This document shows, in pieces, positions 16,620 to 24,649 of a stretch of 64,000 nucleotides of DNA (its first letter is position 1; every line of letters begins with the position of its first letter). A program made the translations under genes and the position numbers. The stretch is from Nonomuraea spiralis. GTDB taxonomy: Bacteria > Actinomycetota > Actinomycetes > Streptosporangiales > Streptosporangiaceae. Under the pieces are notes generated by a model. The model saw only the letters and a list, made by a program, of their open reading frames with translations. It did no database searches and was not told the origin of the DNA. The stretch spans positions 186,001 through 250,000 of the forward strand of contig NZ_BMRC01000012.1 of NCBI RefSeq assembly GCF_014648435.1. Reading direction: 5' to 3'.

Positions 16620-18038
16620 GTGTCGATGATTCAGGTTCCTGGCCCGATCCCCGCCAGGCTGGAGGACGGGTTCGAGCGTGTGCTGCGCGAGCAGCGGCTG
16701 CCCGCCGGTTTCCCGCGGGCGGTGCTGGACGAGGCCGACTGGGTGGCGCAGGTGCCCAGGCTGGACGCCAAAGACCTGACCGACGTGCCGTTCGTGACCA
16801 TCGACCCGCCGGGCTCGATGGACCTCGACCAGGCCCTCCACCTGGAGCGGCTGCGTGACGGCTACCGCGTCTGGTACGCCATCGCCGACGTCGGAGCCTT
16901 CGTCCGGGTGGGCGGGCCGGTCGACGCGGAGGCCCGTACCAGGGGCGAGACCGTCTACCTGCCGGTGGGCAGGGTGCCGCTGCATCCCAAGGTGCTGTCG
17001 GAGGGCGCGGCCAGCCTGCTGCCCGGTACGACGCGACCGGCCGCGGTCTGGCGGATCGACCTGGACGCCGACGGCCAGATCGTCGGCGCGGACGTCCAGC
17101 GCGCCCGCGTACGCAGCCGCGAGCGGCTCGACTACGCCTACGTGCAGGCCGCCGTGGACACCGCCACCGCCGACGGCACCCTCGGCCTACTGGCCGAGAT
17201 CGGCATGCTGCGGCTACGGCTGGAGCGGGCGCGCGGCGGCGTCACCCTGCCCACGCCCGAGCAGGAGATCGTCCGGGACGACGGCGGCTACCGGCTGGAG
17301 TACCGCATGCCGCTGCCCGCCGAGGCGTGGAACGCGCAGATCTCGCTGCTGACCGGCATGGCCGCCGCCTCGATGATGCTGGACGCCGAGATCGGCATCC
17401 TGCGCGTCCTGCCCGCGCCGCAGCCGGACGACCTGGCCAAGGTGCGCAGGGTCGCGAAGGCGCTCGGCGTGCCGTGGCCCGAGGGCGCCGGTTACGGGGA
17501 GGTCGTGCACGACCTCGACCCGAAGAACCCGCAGCAGGCGGCGTTCCTGCACGAGTCGAAGGTGCTGCTGCGCGGCGCCGGTTACGCCGCCTTCGACGGC
17601 GCGCCGCCCAAGCTGGCCGAGCACGCGGCGGTGGCGGCGCCGTACGCGCACGTCACGGCCCCGCTGCGGCGCCTGGTCGACCGGTACGCGACCGAGGTGT
17701 GCCTGGCGGTCGCGGCGGGCGAGCCGGTGCCCGCCGACGTACGGGCGGTGTTGCCGCTGCTGCCCGACATCATGGCGGCGACCGGCCGGCGGGCCGGGGC
17801 GGTCGACCGGGCCTGCGTGGACCTGGTGGAGGCGTTCCTGCTGCGCGACCGGATCGGGCAGGCGTTCGAGGCGATGGTGATCGACGTGGACGAGCGCCGC
17901 GGCGGCGGCCAGGTGCAGCTCGTCGAGCCCGCCGTGATCGCCCGCTGCGACGGCGAACTCCCGCTGGGCGAGCGCGTCACCGTACGCCTGACGCAGGCCG
18001 ACCCGGCCACCCGCGAGGTGCGCTTCACCCTGGCCTGA
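16620..18038 (+). CDS. RNB-domain ribonuclease (RNase II/R family)
   Basis: A 472-residue protein made almost entirely of the RNB exoribonuclease domain, which degrades RNA 3' to 5'. The catalytic acid cluster is in VTIDPPGSMDLDQAL, and the C-terminal half has the conserved YAHVTAPLRRLVDRYA segment. It lacks the N-terminal cold-shock domains of Escherichia coli RNase II/R, as is common for the short actinobacterial form. TAGGTT (16608-16613) followed by 6 nt and GTG 16620 indicates a leaderless message and decides this start; GTG 16614 and ATG 16626 are alternatives. Confidence 0.9.
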   Translation: MSMIQVPGPIPARLEDGFERVLREQRLPAGFPRAVLDEADWVAQVPRLDAKDLTDVPFVTIDPPGSMDLDQALHLERLRDGYRVWYAIADVGAFVRVGGPVDAEARTRGETVYLPVGRVPLHPKVLSEGAASLLPGTTRPAAVWRIDLDADGQIVGADVQRARVRSRERLDYAYVQAAVDTATADGTLGLLAEIGMLRLRLERARGGVTLPTPEQEIVRDDGGYRLEYRMPLPAEAWNAQISLLTGMAAASMMLDAEIGILRVLPAPQPDDLAKVRRVAKALGVPWPEGAGYGEVVHDLDPKNPQQAAFLHESKVLLRGAGYAAFDGAPPKLAEHAAVAAPYAHVTAPLRRLVDRYATEVCLAVAAGEPVPADVRAVLPLLPDIMAATGRRAGAVDRACVDLVEAFLLRDRIGQAFEAMVIDVDERRGGGQVQLVEPAVIARCDGELPLGERVTVRLTQADPATREVRFTLA

Positions 18039-18078
18039 GCCCCGGCGGCCGGCGACCGGACACGTCGAGCGGCACAGC

Positions 18079-18116
18079 GAGGGGCCGCGCGCGGACGACC
18101 TCGCGCGCGGCCCCTC
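18079..18116. terminator. Bidirectional GC hairpin terminator
   Basis: A perfect 15-bp inverted repeat (18079-18093 and 18102-18116) with an 8-nt loop lies between two convergent genes, the RNB gene and the small membrane-protein gene. It has no U-tract, as is usual in this genus group. Confidence 0.7.
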
Positions 18117-18141
18117 TCCGTACCGCCGGTGGACCGGCCGT

Positions 18142-18312
18142 CTACCGCTTGAGCGGCGACCAGCCCGCGCCGACGCCCAGCAGGTGGAGCGCGACGCACA
18201 GCAGCCCGGCGGTGGTGAGCGTGCCCGAGGTGAGCACGTTGCCGACGGCCGTGCCGGCGATGTCGAAGATCAGGGCGACCAGGAAGAACAGGGCGGCAAT
18301 GAGAGCGAACAC
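18142..18312 (-). CDS. Small hydrophobic membrane protein (56 residues)
   Basis: A short gene of 57 codons with a GTG start (18310-18312) and a strong GGGAGGT ribosome site. The product has two membrane segments: FALIAALFFLVALIFDIAGTA and, after a short turn (NVLTSGTLT), TAGLLCVALHLLGVGAG, ending in WSPLKR. I know similar small membrane proteins in related actinomycetes but no function. A perfect 14-bp palindrome lies 138 bp upstream, so the downstream TetR protein may control it. Confidence 0.75.
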   Translation of the reverse strand: MFALIAALFFLVALIFDIAGTAVGNVLTSGTLTTAGLLCVALHLLGVGAGWSPLKR

Positions 18313-18449
18313 GGGCTACCTCCCGACATGACCGGACCCCGGCTGTTGCCCGAGGGGGATCCTTTGTCTACGCCTTGGGGATGTCCGCCCCGATCAGCAG
18401 AGAAACTGGCCCGAAGGTGACGATGTGTAGCGATATGATGACACCGTCT

Positions 18450-18463
18450 TGACCGGCCGGTCA
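18450..18463. promoter_or_regulatory. Perfect 14-bp palindrome TGACCGGCCGGTCA
   Basis: A perfect palindrome that overlaps the tetR stop codon and precedes the small membrane-protein gene on the same strand. ACCGGCCGGT-type palindromes are common TetR-family operators. Control of the small gene by the adjacent TetR protein is inference. Confidence 0.5.
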
Positions 18464-19042
18464 GTCGGCCCCGGCCCGCATGCCGTCGCAGATCACGGCG
18501 GCCATCCGCCCGGCCGCTCCCCTGCCCCGCGCGTGCCGTTCGGCCGCCAGCGAACCGCGCAGCAGATCCCGTACGTCGTCGGCGGACAGATCCCGGCGTA
18601 CGGCCCCGGCCCGCTGCGCGCGGGCCAGCAGCCGCCCGAGCGCGTCGGCGAAGTCGGCCTCCAGGGTCGAGCCGGGCCGCAGGCCGAGCCCGGCGCCGCC
18701 CTCCAGCAGGTCGCACAGCGCCTGGTTGCCCGCGGCCTGCTCGGCGACCCGGCAGAACCAGGCGAAGAAGGCCCGCCCGGCGTCGGCCGCGGTGGCCAGC
18801 GCGCGGGCGTCGGCCACGAAACGTTCGACCCGGCCCAGCAGCACCGCCTCGAACAGCGCCTCTTTCGTGGGGAAATGCCGGTAGACGGTGCCGACCCCGA
18901 ACCCGGCTCGGCGGGCGATCTCGTCGAAGGAGATGGTCAGCCCGTCGGCGGCCAGCGCCTCCTGCGCGATCTGCAACACCCGCTCGCGGTTGCGGCGGGC
19001 GTCGGCGCGTAACGGCCGGGCCGAGCTGTGGTCGTCGCCCAT
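18461..19042 (-). CDS. TetR family transcriptional regulator
   Basis: A 193-residue TetR regulator with a typical helix-turn-helix (ISFDEIARRAGFGVGTVYRHFPTKEALFEAV, about residues 37-67) and a helical C-terminal domain of the SbtR-like type (LLEGGAGLGLRPGST). The start is the ATG at 19040-19042. Two clean palindromes flank the gene: TGACCGGCCGGTCA at its 3' end and CTACCG-GG-CGGTAG at 19083-19096 upstream. The upstream one probably serves autoregulation, the other the 18142-18312 gene. Confidence 0.9.
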   Translation of the reverse strand: MGDDHSSARPLRADARRNRERVLQIAQEALAADGLTISFDEIARRAGFGVGTVYRHFPTKEALFEAVLLGRVERFVADARALATAADAGRAFFAWFCRVAEQAAGNQALCDLLEGGAGLGLRPGSTLEADFADALGRLLARAQRAGAVRRDLSADDVRDLLRGSLAAERHARGRGAAGRMAAVICDGMRAGAD

Positions 19043-19082
19043 GGGGGACCTGCCTTCGGCAAGCGGAGGGAACTCTCCGATT

Positions 19083-19096
19083 CTACCGGGCGGTAG
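19083..19096. promoter_or_regulatory. Inverted repeat CTACCG-GG-CGGTAG upstream of tetR
   Basis: A perfect 6-2-6 inverted repeat lies 40 bp before the tetR start, where the promoter should be. It fits an autoregulatory operator. Its sequence differs from the other palindrome at 18450, so the two sites may have different affinities or different binders. Confidence 0.45.
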
Positions 19097-19107
19097 CCCG
19101 GCATGGC

Positions 19108-19147
19108 GCGGCCGCCCGCCCTGGCCGGAGCCAGGAGGGGCGGCCGC
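19108..19147. terminator. Hairpin terminator after the ABC exporter gene
   Basis: A long imperfect stem: GCGGCCGCCC (19108-19117) pairs with GGGCGGCCGC (19138-19147), with an inner CCTGGC/GCCAGG stem. It lies 22 bp after the exporter stop codon on the minus strand and isolates the exporter transcript from the tetR promoter. Confidence 0.65.
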
Positions 19148-19169
19148 ATCGGACCTCGCGCGCCACCGC

Positions 19170-21020
19170 TCAGGGCGGCGCCGCTTCAGGCGCCGCCGCT
19201 CCGGGGGGCGCCCCCAGACGCGGACGCAGGCCGAACGAGCCGACGCGCTTGAGCCTGATCCGGTCCTCGCGAGGCACCGGCTCCAGCTCCACGATGCGCG
19301 CGCCGTCCGGCACGTGGCGCAGGTCGTGGGTGATGAGGATCGTGGTACGCCCGGCCATCAACCGCCGCAGCGGCTTCATGACCTGGGCGACCGTGGCGTC
19401 GTCCAGCCCGGTCATCGGCTCGTCGAGCACCAGGACGGGCGCGTCGCGCAGGATGGCCCTGGCGATCCCGATCCGCTGCCGCTGCCCGCCGGACAACAGC
19501 CGGCCCCGCTGCCCGACCGGGGTGTCGTACCCCTGGGGCAGCAGCTTGACGAAGTCGTGCACGCCGGCCGCCTCGGCCGCCCTGATCACCTCGCCGAGCG
19601 AGGCACCCGGCCGGCCGTAGGCGATGTTGTCGCGTACGGATCCCGAGAACAGCAGCGTCTCCTGGTGCAGGATCGCCACGTTGTCGCGCAGCGAGTCCCG
19701 CGTCAGGCCCCGGATGTCGCGGCCGTCGAGCAGGACGCGCCCCCGGTCCGGGTCGTAGAAGCGCAGCAGCAGCTTGGCCAGCGTGGACTTGCCGCTCCCG
19801 CTGGGCCCGGTGCAGACGACCAGGTCGCCGGGCCCGGCGGTGAGCGACACGTCGCGCAGGGCCGGGCGCGTACGTCCCGGATAGGTGAAGCCGACGCCGT
19901 CGAACTCCACCCGTCCCTCGCTCCGGCCGGGCAGCGCCACCGCCGACTCGGCGTCGGTGACGAGGGGCCGGGCCCGCAGGACCTCGATGACACGGTCGGA
20001 CCCGGCCGCCGCCTCCGACACCGTCAGCGCGATCTCCCCCAGGCCCTGGACGGCTGGGTAGAGCATCGCCAGGTACGCGGCGAAGGCGAGCAGGCCGCCC
20101 AGGGTGAGCCGTCCGGCGACGATCTCCCAGGCGCCGAACCCGATGATGACGATCAGGCAGACCGTCTCGATGACCTGGACGACGGGCTGGTAGAGGCCCG
20201 ACAACCAGGCCTGGGACAGGTTGGCGCGCAGCCAGCGGCGGCCCTCGCCGTGCAGGCGTCCGGACTCGGCCCCCTGCCGGTTGTAGGCCTGGACGAGCGC
20301 CTGGTTGGCCAGGCCCTCCTCCAGCACGCTGTTCATGGCGCCGTTGCTGAACCGCTCCCGTGCCGCCGCCGTCCTGAACCTGGCCGCGAACAACTTCGAG
20401 ACGACCAGGAACGCCGGGATCAGCGCCATCGTGACGAGGGCGAGGTCCCAGCGGATGAAGAAGGCGGCGCCGGCGAAGAAGATCACACTGGCCGCCGTGG
20501 TGAACAGCTTGACCAGGCCGGAGCCGACGAGCTCCTCGATGGCCTGGATGTCGTCGGTGAGCCTGGCCATGAGGTCCCCGAGCCGGCGGTTCTCCGAGAA
20601 GTCCGGCGACAGGCTCTGGATGTGCGCGAACACGCGGTCACGCAGGGCGAGCAGGAACTTCTCCGCGCCGTACGCCGTGGCGTACGCGCCGGCGAAGGAC
20701 GTCACCCCGGCGACGGCGGCGAGCCCGAGCCAGGTGAAGGCGGGCGCCCAGAAGGCGTCCAGATCGCGGGTGGCGAGCACGTCGTCGGTGATGTGCCCGA
20801 ACAGGCGGATCGCGGCGACCTCGCAGAGCGCCGCGAGGACCGCGAACACCACGCCACACGCGAAAAACCGGCGCAGGCCTTTCGTGTCCGGCCAGAACTC
20901 GCGAAAGGTTCGGCGAATGGAAACTGCGGGAGCGAGTTCTCGGCCGGAGAGCGCAAGGGAGAGCCGGCGGCTGGGCCGCCGGCTCTCAAGGGGTTGCTCT
21001 ACCACCCCCAGCCCCACCAC
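19170..21020 (-). CDS. ABC exporter, fused membrane and ATPase domains
   Basis: A roughly 610-residue half-transporter of the MsbA/HlyB class. Six membrane segments (from about residue 50) precede an ATPase with Walker A GPSGSGKST, the LSGGQRQR signature and Walker B VLVLDEP. There is no C39 peptidase domain, so it would not cleave a leader. The start is uncertain: GTG codons at 21020, 21017 and 21005 all lie inside the 3' end of the gene for a 37-residue Trp/Arg-rich peptide, and no start follows before the first membrane segment. That overlap suggests translational coupling and export of, or immunity to, the peptide. Drug efflux is the alternative. Confidence 0.85.
   Translation of the reverse strand: MVGLGVVEQPLESRRPSRRLSLALSGRELAPAVSIRRTFREFWPDTKGLRRFFACGVVFAVLAALCEVAAIRLFGHITDDVLATRDLDAFWAPAFTWLGLAAVAGVTSFAGAYATAYGAEKFLLALRDRVFAHIQSLSPDFSENRRLGDLMARLTDDIQAIEELVGSGLVKLFTTAASVIFFAGAAFFIRWDLALVTMALIPAFLVVSKLFAARFRTAAARERFSNGAMNSVLEEGLANQALVQAYNRQGAESGRLHGEGRRWLRANLSQAWLSGLYQPVVQVIETVCLIVIIGFGAWEIVAGRLTLGGLLAFAAYLAMLYPAVQGLGEIALTVSEAAAGSDRVIEVLRARPLVTDAESAVALPGRSEGRVEFDGVGFTYPGRTRPALRDVSLTAGPGDLVVCTGPSGSGKSTLAKLLLRFYDPDRGRVLLDGRDIRGLTRDSLRDNVAILHQETLLFSGSVRDNIAYGRPGASLGEVIRAAEAAGVHDFVKLLPQGYDTPVGQRGRLLSGGQRQRIGIARAILRDAPVLVLDEPMTGLDDATVAQVMKPLRRLMAGRTTILITHDLRHVPDGARIVELEPVPREDRIRLKRVGSFGLRPRLGAPPGAAAPEAAPP
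20959..20987 (-). promoter_or_regulatory. Strong hairpin between peptide gene and exporter body
   Basis: A perfect 13-bp stem with a 3-nt loop (GAGAGCCGGCGGC and its complement) begins 12 nt after the peptide stop codon, within the first codons of the exporter frame. It has no U-tract. It could protect the 3' end of the short peptide message and lower exporter expression, as in many bacteriocin operons. That role is inference. Confidence 0.5.
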
Positions 21021-21112
21021 CTACGGAAGTTGCAGCAGCGACGGCGACGCCACCGACGGCGGCAACGCCAGGACTCCTGGAAGCCGGGCTGGGTCAGCTG
21101 GTTGCTAGCCAT
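20999..21112 (-). CDS. Trp/Arg/Cys-rich 37-residue peptide, possible RiPP or antimicrobial precursor
   Basis: A 37-residue peptide with an ATG at 21110-21112 and a very good GGGGGAGG ribosome site. The first 14 residues (MASNQLTQPGFQES) are polar; the rest is extreme, with ten Arg, six Trp and three Cys, ending WWGWGW. The gene overlaps the exporter start downstream. A short polar leader plus a cationic aromatic tail beside an ABC exporter suggests a secreted antimicrobial or ribosomally made, modified peptide. No P450, radical SAM, cyclase or protease gene is adjacent, so modification is unproven. I do not recognise the family. A spurious frame is possible but less likely given the ribosome site. 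Confidence 0.6.
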   Translation of the reverse strand: MASNQLTQPGFQESWRCRRRWRRRRCCNFRRWWGWGW

Positions 21113-21836
21113 GTCTTCCTCCCCCGTATGGCTGTTCCATTCGACAAAAGGGACGCTACCCGCTAATTCGCCATATATCACCAGAAGTTCGGGCGTTAAA
21201 AGGAGACTTGACCGGTGAATCCCGGCCACAAAGGCACTCCTGACGGCCTGTTAAATGAGCCGCAAATCACCGAAGCCGCTAATAGCGGTAACGGAAGGCT
21301 CAAAGATGCTACTCAGAACTGGTTCTCACCTAAAACACAACACCGCTGTCGGGCCGCCCTGGAGAACTCCGGGGACCCCAAATCCCCCCGACGCCCACCA
21401 ACCGCGCCACCCCGGGCAACCGCAACCCACCCGGCCCGGCCACCCACCACCCCAGGCCAACCGCCCGAACGAGCCGCCCACCACGCCCATCGGTCAGCCA
21501 CCCGTATGCGCCACCCACGACGCCCAGCGACCAATCACCCGTGCCTGCCGCCAGCCCCCGGCGGCCGCAATCGCACGCGCGCCCACCGCCCGCGCCCTGG
21601 GCGTCCTTCCGGCGCCCCAAGCGTCACGCCCTCAGACGCCCTGCACCCACTCTCAGGCCGCGCTCCCAGGAGCACGCCATCCGGCGGCACCATCCACGCT
21701 CCCAGGAGCCCTGCCGCCCCCACAGGCGCCCGCCCATCAGCGAACGCCGCGCCCTCAGACGTCCCCAACCCGCACCCACAACCCGCGCCAACGGGTGCCC
21801 GCAGCCCGCCACCGGCCGCCTCCGGGCACCCGCCGC
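21113..21836. other. C-rich low-complexity intergenic stretch with short repeats
   Basis: From about 21350 to 21840 the plus strand is strongly enriched in C over G and has few G runs, unlike coding DNA on either side. It contains repeated words: GCTCCCAGGAGC occurs twice (near 21663 and 21698) and GCCCTCAGACG twice (near 21631 and 21749). The left 200 bp is AT-richer and should hold the promoter of the peptide gene. No RNA gene was recognised. Confidence 0.5.
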
Positions 21837-21907
21837 TCAGGTCAGCGAGGAGTACGCCACCACACCCCGCCGCATGGCGTCCATCGCCTTGCCCGCGGTC
21901 TGCTTGA
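21215..21907 (+). CDS. Doubtful Pro/Ala/Arg-rich reading frame
   Basis: A 230-residue frame with a GTG start at 21215, an AAAGGAG ribosome site 10 nt upstream and a TTA codon near the start. The first 65 residues (MNPGHKGTPDGLLNEPQITE...) look protein-like and have lower GC; the rest is a low-complexity Pro/Arg/Ala tail following the C-rich stretch. Its 3' end overlaps helY on the other strand by 71 bp. It is divergent from the peptide gene, so an immunity or regulatory partner is conceivable, but there is no positive evidence. It may not be a gene. Confidence 0.25.
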   Translation: MNPGHKGTPDGLLNEPQITEAANSGNGRLKDATQNWFSPKTQHRCRAALENSGDPKSPRRPPTAPPRATATHPARPPTTPGQPPERAAHHAHRSATRMRHPRRPATNHPCLPPAPGGRNRTRAHRPRPGRPSGAPSVTPSDALHPLSGRAPRSTPSGGTIHAPRSPAAPTGARPSANAAPSDVPNPHPQPAPTGARSPPPAASGHPPLRSARSTPPHPAAWRPSPCPRSA

Positions 21908-24563
21908 TCTTGCTCCCCTCCGGAGCCGCGTTGCCGAGCTGACCCAGCAGGTCCATCAGCTGCTTGATCCACCGTACGAAGTCACCGGCCGCCAGCTCGT
22001 TGCCCGCCACGCCCTCCATCAGCACCGCGTCGAGGCTGTGCCCCTTGGCCCACCGGAACGCCGCCCACGCGAACCCCAGGTCGGGCTCACGGATCGTGGA
22101 CAGCCCGTGGTCGGACTCGATGCCCTCCAGCTCGCCCCACAACCGGATCATCGACGACAACGCGTCCTGCGCCCGCCCGGCCGGCACCTTGGGACGGCGC
22201 GCGTCGTCGGACTGCCGCGACTCGAACACCAGCGCCGACACGCACGCGGCCAGCTCGGCCGGTTCGAGCTCCTCCCACAGGCCACCGCGCAGGCACTCGG
22301 CGGTCAGCAGATCGAGCTCGGTGTAGAGGCGGCCCAGGCGGCGCCCCTCGTCGGTGACGGTCTCGCCCTCCAGGTAGCCGAGCTGCTCCAGCACCGAGCA
22401 GATGCGGTCGAAGGTACGGGAGATGACGTGGGAACGCCCCTCGACCCGGCGGCGCAGCCCCTCGGTCTCGCGCTGGAGCTTGTAGAAGCGCTCGGCCCAG
22501 CGGGCGTGGTCCTCGCGCTCGTCGCAGCCGTGGCAGGGGTGCTGGCGGATGCGCCGGCGCAGCTCGTTGACCTCGTCGTCCTCGATCGAGTGGTCGCGCG
22601 CCCTGGCCGGCTTGCCGAGGTCGCGATCACCGATCTTGGCCAGCAGCGTGGAGACGAGATTGGCGCGTTCCTTCGGCGAACGGCCGTTGAAGTTCTTCGG
22701 GATGCGCAGCTTCTCCAGCGGCTCGACCGGCACCGGGAAGTCGGCCGGGTCGAGCTTCTTGACCTGCTTGCCGATCGTCAGCACCAGCGGGCTCGGGCCG
22801 TGGCCGCGCGGGTTGCGGCCCGGGTCGAGCACGATCGCCAGGCCCGCCCTGCGCCCGCCCGGCACCCGGATCACGTCGCCCGGCTGCAGCGCCTCCAGCG
22901 AGCGCACGGCCGCCGCGCGCCGGGCCGCGCCACGCTGCTTGGACAGCTCGGCCTCCCGGTCGGACAGGCGCCGGCGCAGCGCCGCGTACTCGGGGAAGTC
23001 GCCCAGGTGGCACGTCATGGCCTCCTGGTAGCCCTCCAGGGCCTCCTCGTGCTTGCGGAGCTGCTTGGCCAGGCCCACGACCGCCCGGTCGGCCTGGAAC
23101 TGCGCGAACGACTCCTCCAGCAGGGTACGGGCCCGCTCACGCCCGAACTGGCCCACCAGGTTGACGGCCATGTTGTAGGACGGCTGGAAGCTGGAGCGCA
23201 GCGGGTAGGTGCGGGTGCCGGCCAGCCCGGCCACCGACAGCGGGTCCATGCCCACCTGCCACAACACCACCGCGTGGCCCTCGACGTCGATGCCGCGCCG
23301 CCCGGCCCGCCCGGTGAGCTGGGTGTACTCGCCGGGGGTGAGGTCGGCGTGGGTCTCGCCGTTCCACTTGTCGAGCTTCTCGATCACGACGCTGCGCGCG
23401 GGCATGTTGATGCCGAGCGCCAGCGTCTCGGTGGCGAAGACGGCCTTGACCAGGCCGCGGGTGAACAGCTCCTCCACGACCTCCTTGAAGGCCGGCAACA
23501 TGCCCGCATGGTGGGCCGCCAGGCCGCGCTCCAGGCAGTCGCGCCACTCCAGGTAGCCCAGGACGGCGAGGTCCTCGTCGGGCAGGTGGGCCGTACGCTC
23601 GTCGACGAGCTGCCTGATCTCGTGGCGTTCGCGGTCGGTGGTCAGCCGGATGCCGGCGTGGAGGCACTGCTGCACGGCCGCGGTGCAACCGGCGCGCGAG
23701 AAGATGAACGTGATCGCCGGGAGCAGCCCCTCGGAGTCGAGCTTCTCGATCACCTGGGCGCGGTCGGGCGGCCGCGAGCGCTGGACCCGGCCGTAGCCGC
23801 CGCGCCCGCGCCGCCCGGCCGTGAGGCGCTCGGCGTCGCGCGTCACCCGCATCAGGGTGGGGTTGATGCGCAGCGTCAGGTCGTCGCTCATGAACATGTC
23901 GTAGATGCGGTTGCCGACCATCATGTGCTGCCACAACGGCACCGGCCGGTGCTCGTCGACGATGACCGTGGTGTCGCCGCGCACCTCGCCCAGCCACTCG
24001 CCGAACTCCTCGGCGTTGCTGACCGTCGCCGACAGCGCGACCAGGCGCACCGACTCGGGCAGGTGGATGATGACCTCTTCCCACACCGCGCCGCGGAAGC
24101 GGTCGGCGAGGTAGTGGACCTCGTCCATGACGGCGAAGCCGAGCCCGGCCAGCGTGGGCGAGCCCGCGTAGAGCATGTTGCGCAGGACCTCGGTGGTCAT
24201 GACCACGATCGGGGCCTCGCCGTTGACGCTGTTGTCGCCGGTCAGCAGGCCGACCTTGGCCGTGCCGTAGCGTTTGACCAGGTCGTTGTACTTCTGGTTG
24301 GACAGCGCCTTGATGGGGGTGGTGTAGAAGCACTTGCGGCCCTGCTCCAGGGCCAGGTGTACGGCGAACTCGCCGACGACCGTCTTTCCCGACCCGGTGG
24401 GCGCGGCCACCAGGACGCCGTCACCGGCCTCCAGGGCCCGGCAGGCGTCGAGCTGGAAGTCGTCGAGCTCGAAGTCGTAGAGACCGCGGAACGATCTCAG
24501 AGCGCCTCCGTCGTCACCGTGCTTCTGACGGAAGGCCGCGTAGCGTTCCGCTGGCGTTGTCAT
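21837..24563 (-). CDS. helY: Ski2-like DEAD/DEAH-box RNA helicase HelY
   Basis: A 908-residue superfamily 2 helicase of the HelY/Ski2 type, conserved in actinomycetes near tatAC and paf genes. Walker A is APTGSGKT (about residue 45), motif II is DEVHY, motif III is LSATVSN, and the C-terminal RecA lobe has QLTGRAGRRGID. A long C-terminal region (about 550-908) of unknown fold follows, with a CHGCDEREDHARW segment. The ATG at 24561-24563 follows an AGGT site. It probably remodels structured RNA. Confidence 0.92.
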   Translation of the reverse strand: MTTPAERYAAFRQKHGDDGGALRSFRGLYDFELDDFQLDACRALEAGDGVLVAAPTGSGKTVVGEFAVHLALEQGRKCFYTTPIKALSNQKYNDLVKRYGTAKVGLLTGDNSVNGEAPIVVMTTEVLRNMLYAGSPTLAGLGFAVMDEVHYLADRFRGAVWEEVIIHLPESVRLVALSATVSNAEEFGEWLGEVRGDTTVIVDEHRPVPLWQHMMVGNRIYDMFMSDDLTLRINPTLMRVTRDAERLTAGRRGRGGYGRVQRSRPPDRAQVIEKLDSEGLLPAITFIFSRAGCTAAVQQCLHAGIRLTTDRERHEIRQLVDERTAHLPDEDLAVLGYLEWRDCLERGLAAHHAGMLPAFKEVVEELFTRGLVKAVFATETLALGINMPARSVVIEKLDKWNGETHADLTPGEYTQLTGRAGRRGIDVEGHAVVLWQVGMDPLSVAGLAGTRTYPLRSSFQPSYNMAVNLVGQFGRERARTLLEESFAQFQADRAVVGLAKQLRKHEEALEGYQEAMTCHLGDFPEYAALRRRLSDREAELSKQRGAARRAAAVRSLEALQPGDVIRVPGGRRAGLAIVLDPGRNPRGHGPSPLVLTIGKQVKKLDPADFPVPVEPLEKLRIPKNFNGRSPKERANLVSTLLAKIGDRDLGKPARARDHSIEDDEVNELRRRIRQHPCHGCDEREDHARWAERFYKLQRETEGLRRRVEGRSHVISRTFDRICSVLEQLGYLEGETVTDEGRRLGRLYTELDLLTAECLRGGLWEELEPAELAACVSALVFESRQSDDARRPKVPAGRAQDALSSMIRLWGELEGIESDHGLSTIREPDLGFAWAAFRWAKGHSLDAVLMEGVAGNELAAGDFVRWIKQLMDLLGQLGNAAPEGSKIKQTAGKAMDAMRRGVVAYSSLT

Positions 24564-24649
24564 ACCTGCCAGCCTACCGAAATCGCCATTCCGGTCCGTC
24601 CCGCCATGGTCGGCCCGCGGCGAACATCCGGAGCCCCCGGGGCAGCCGG

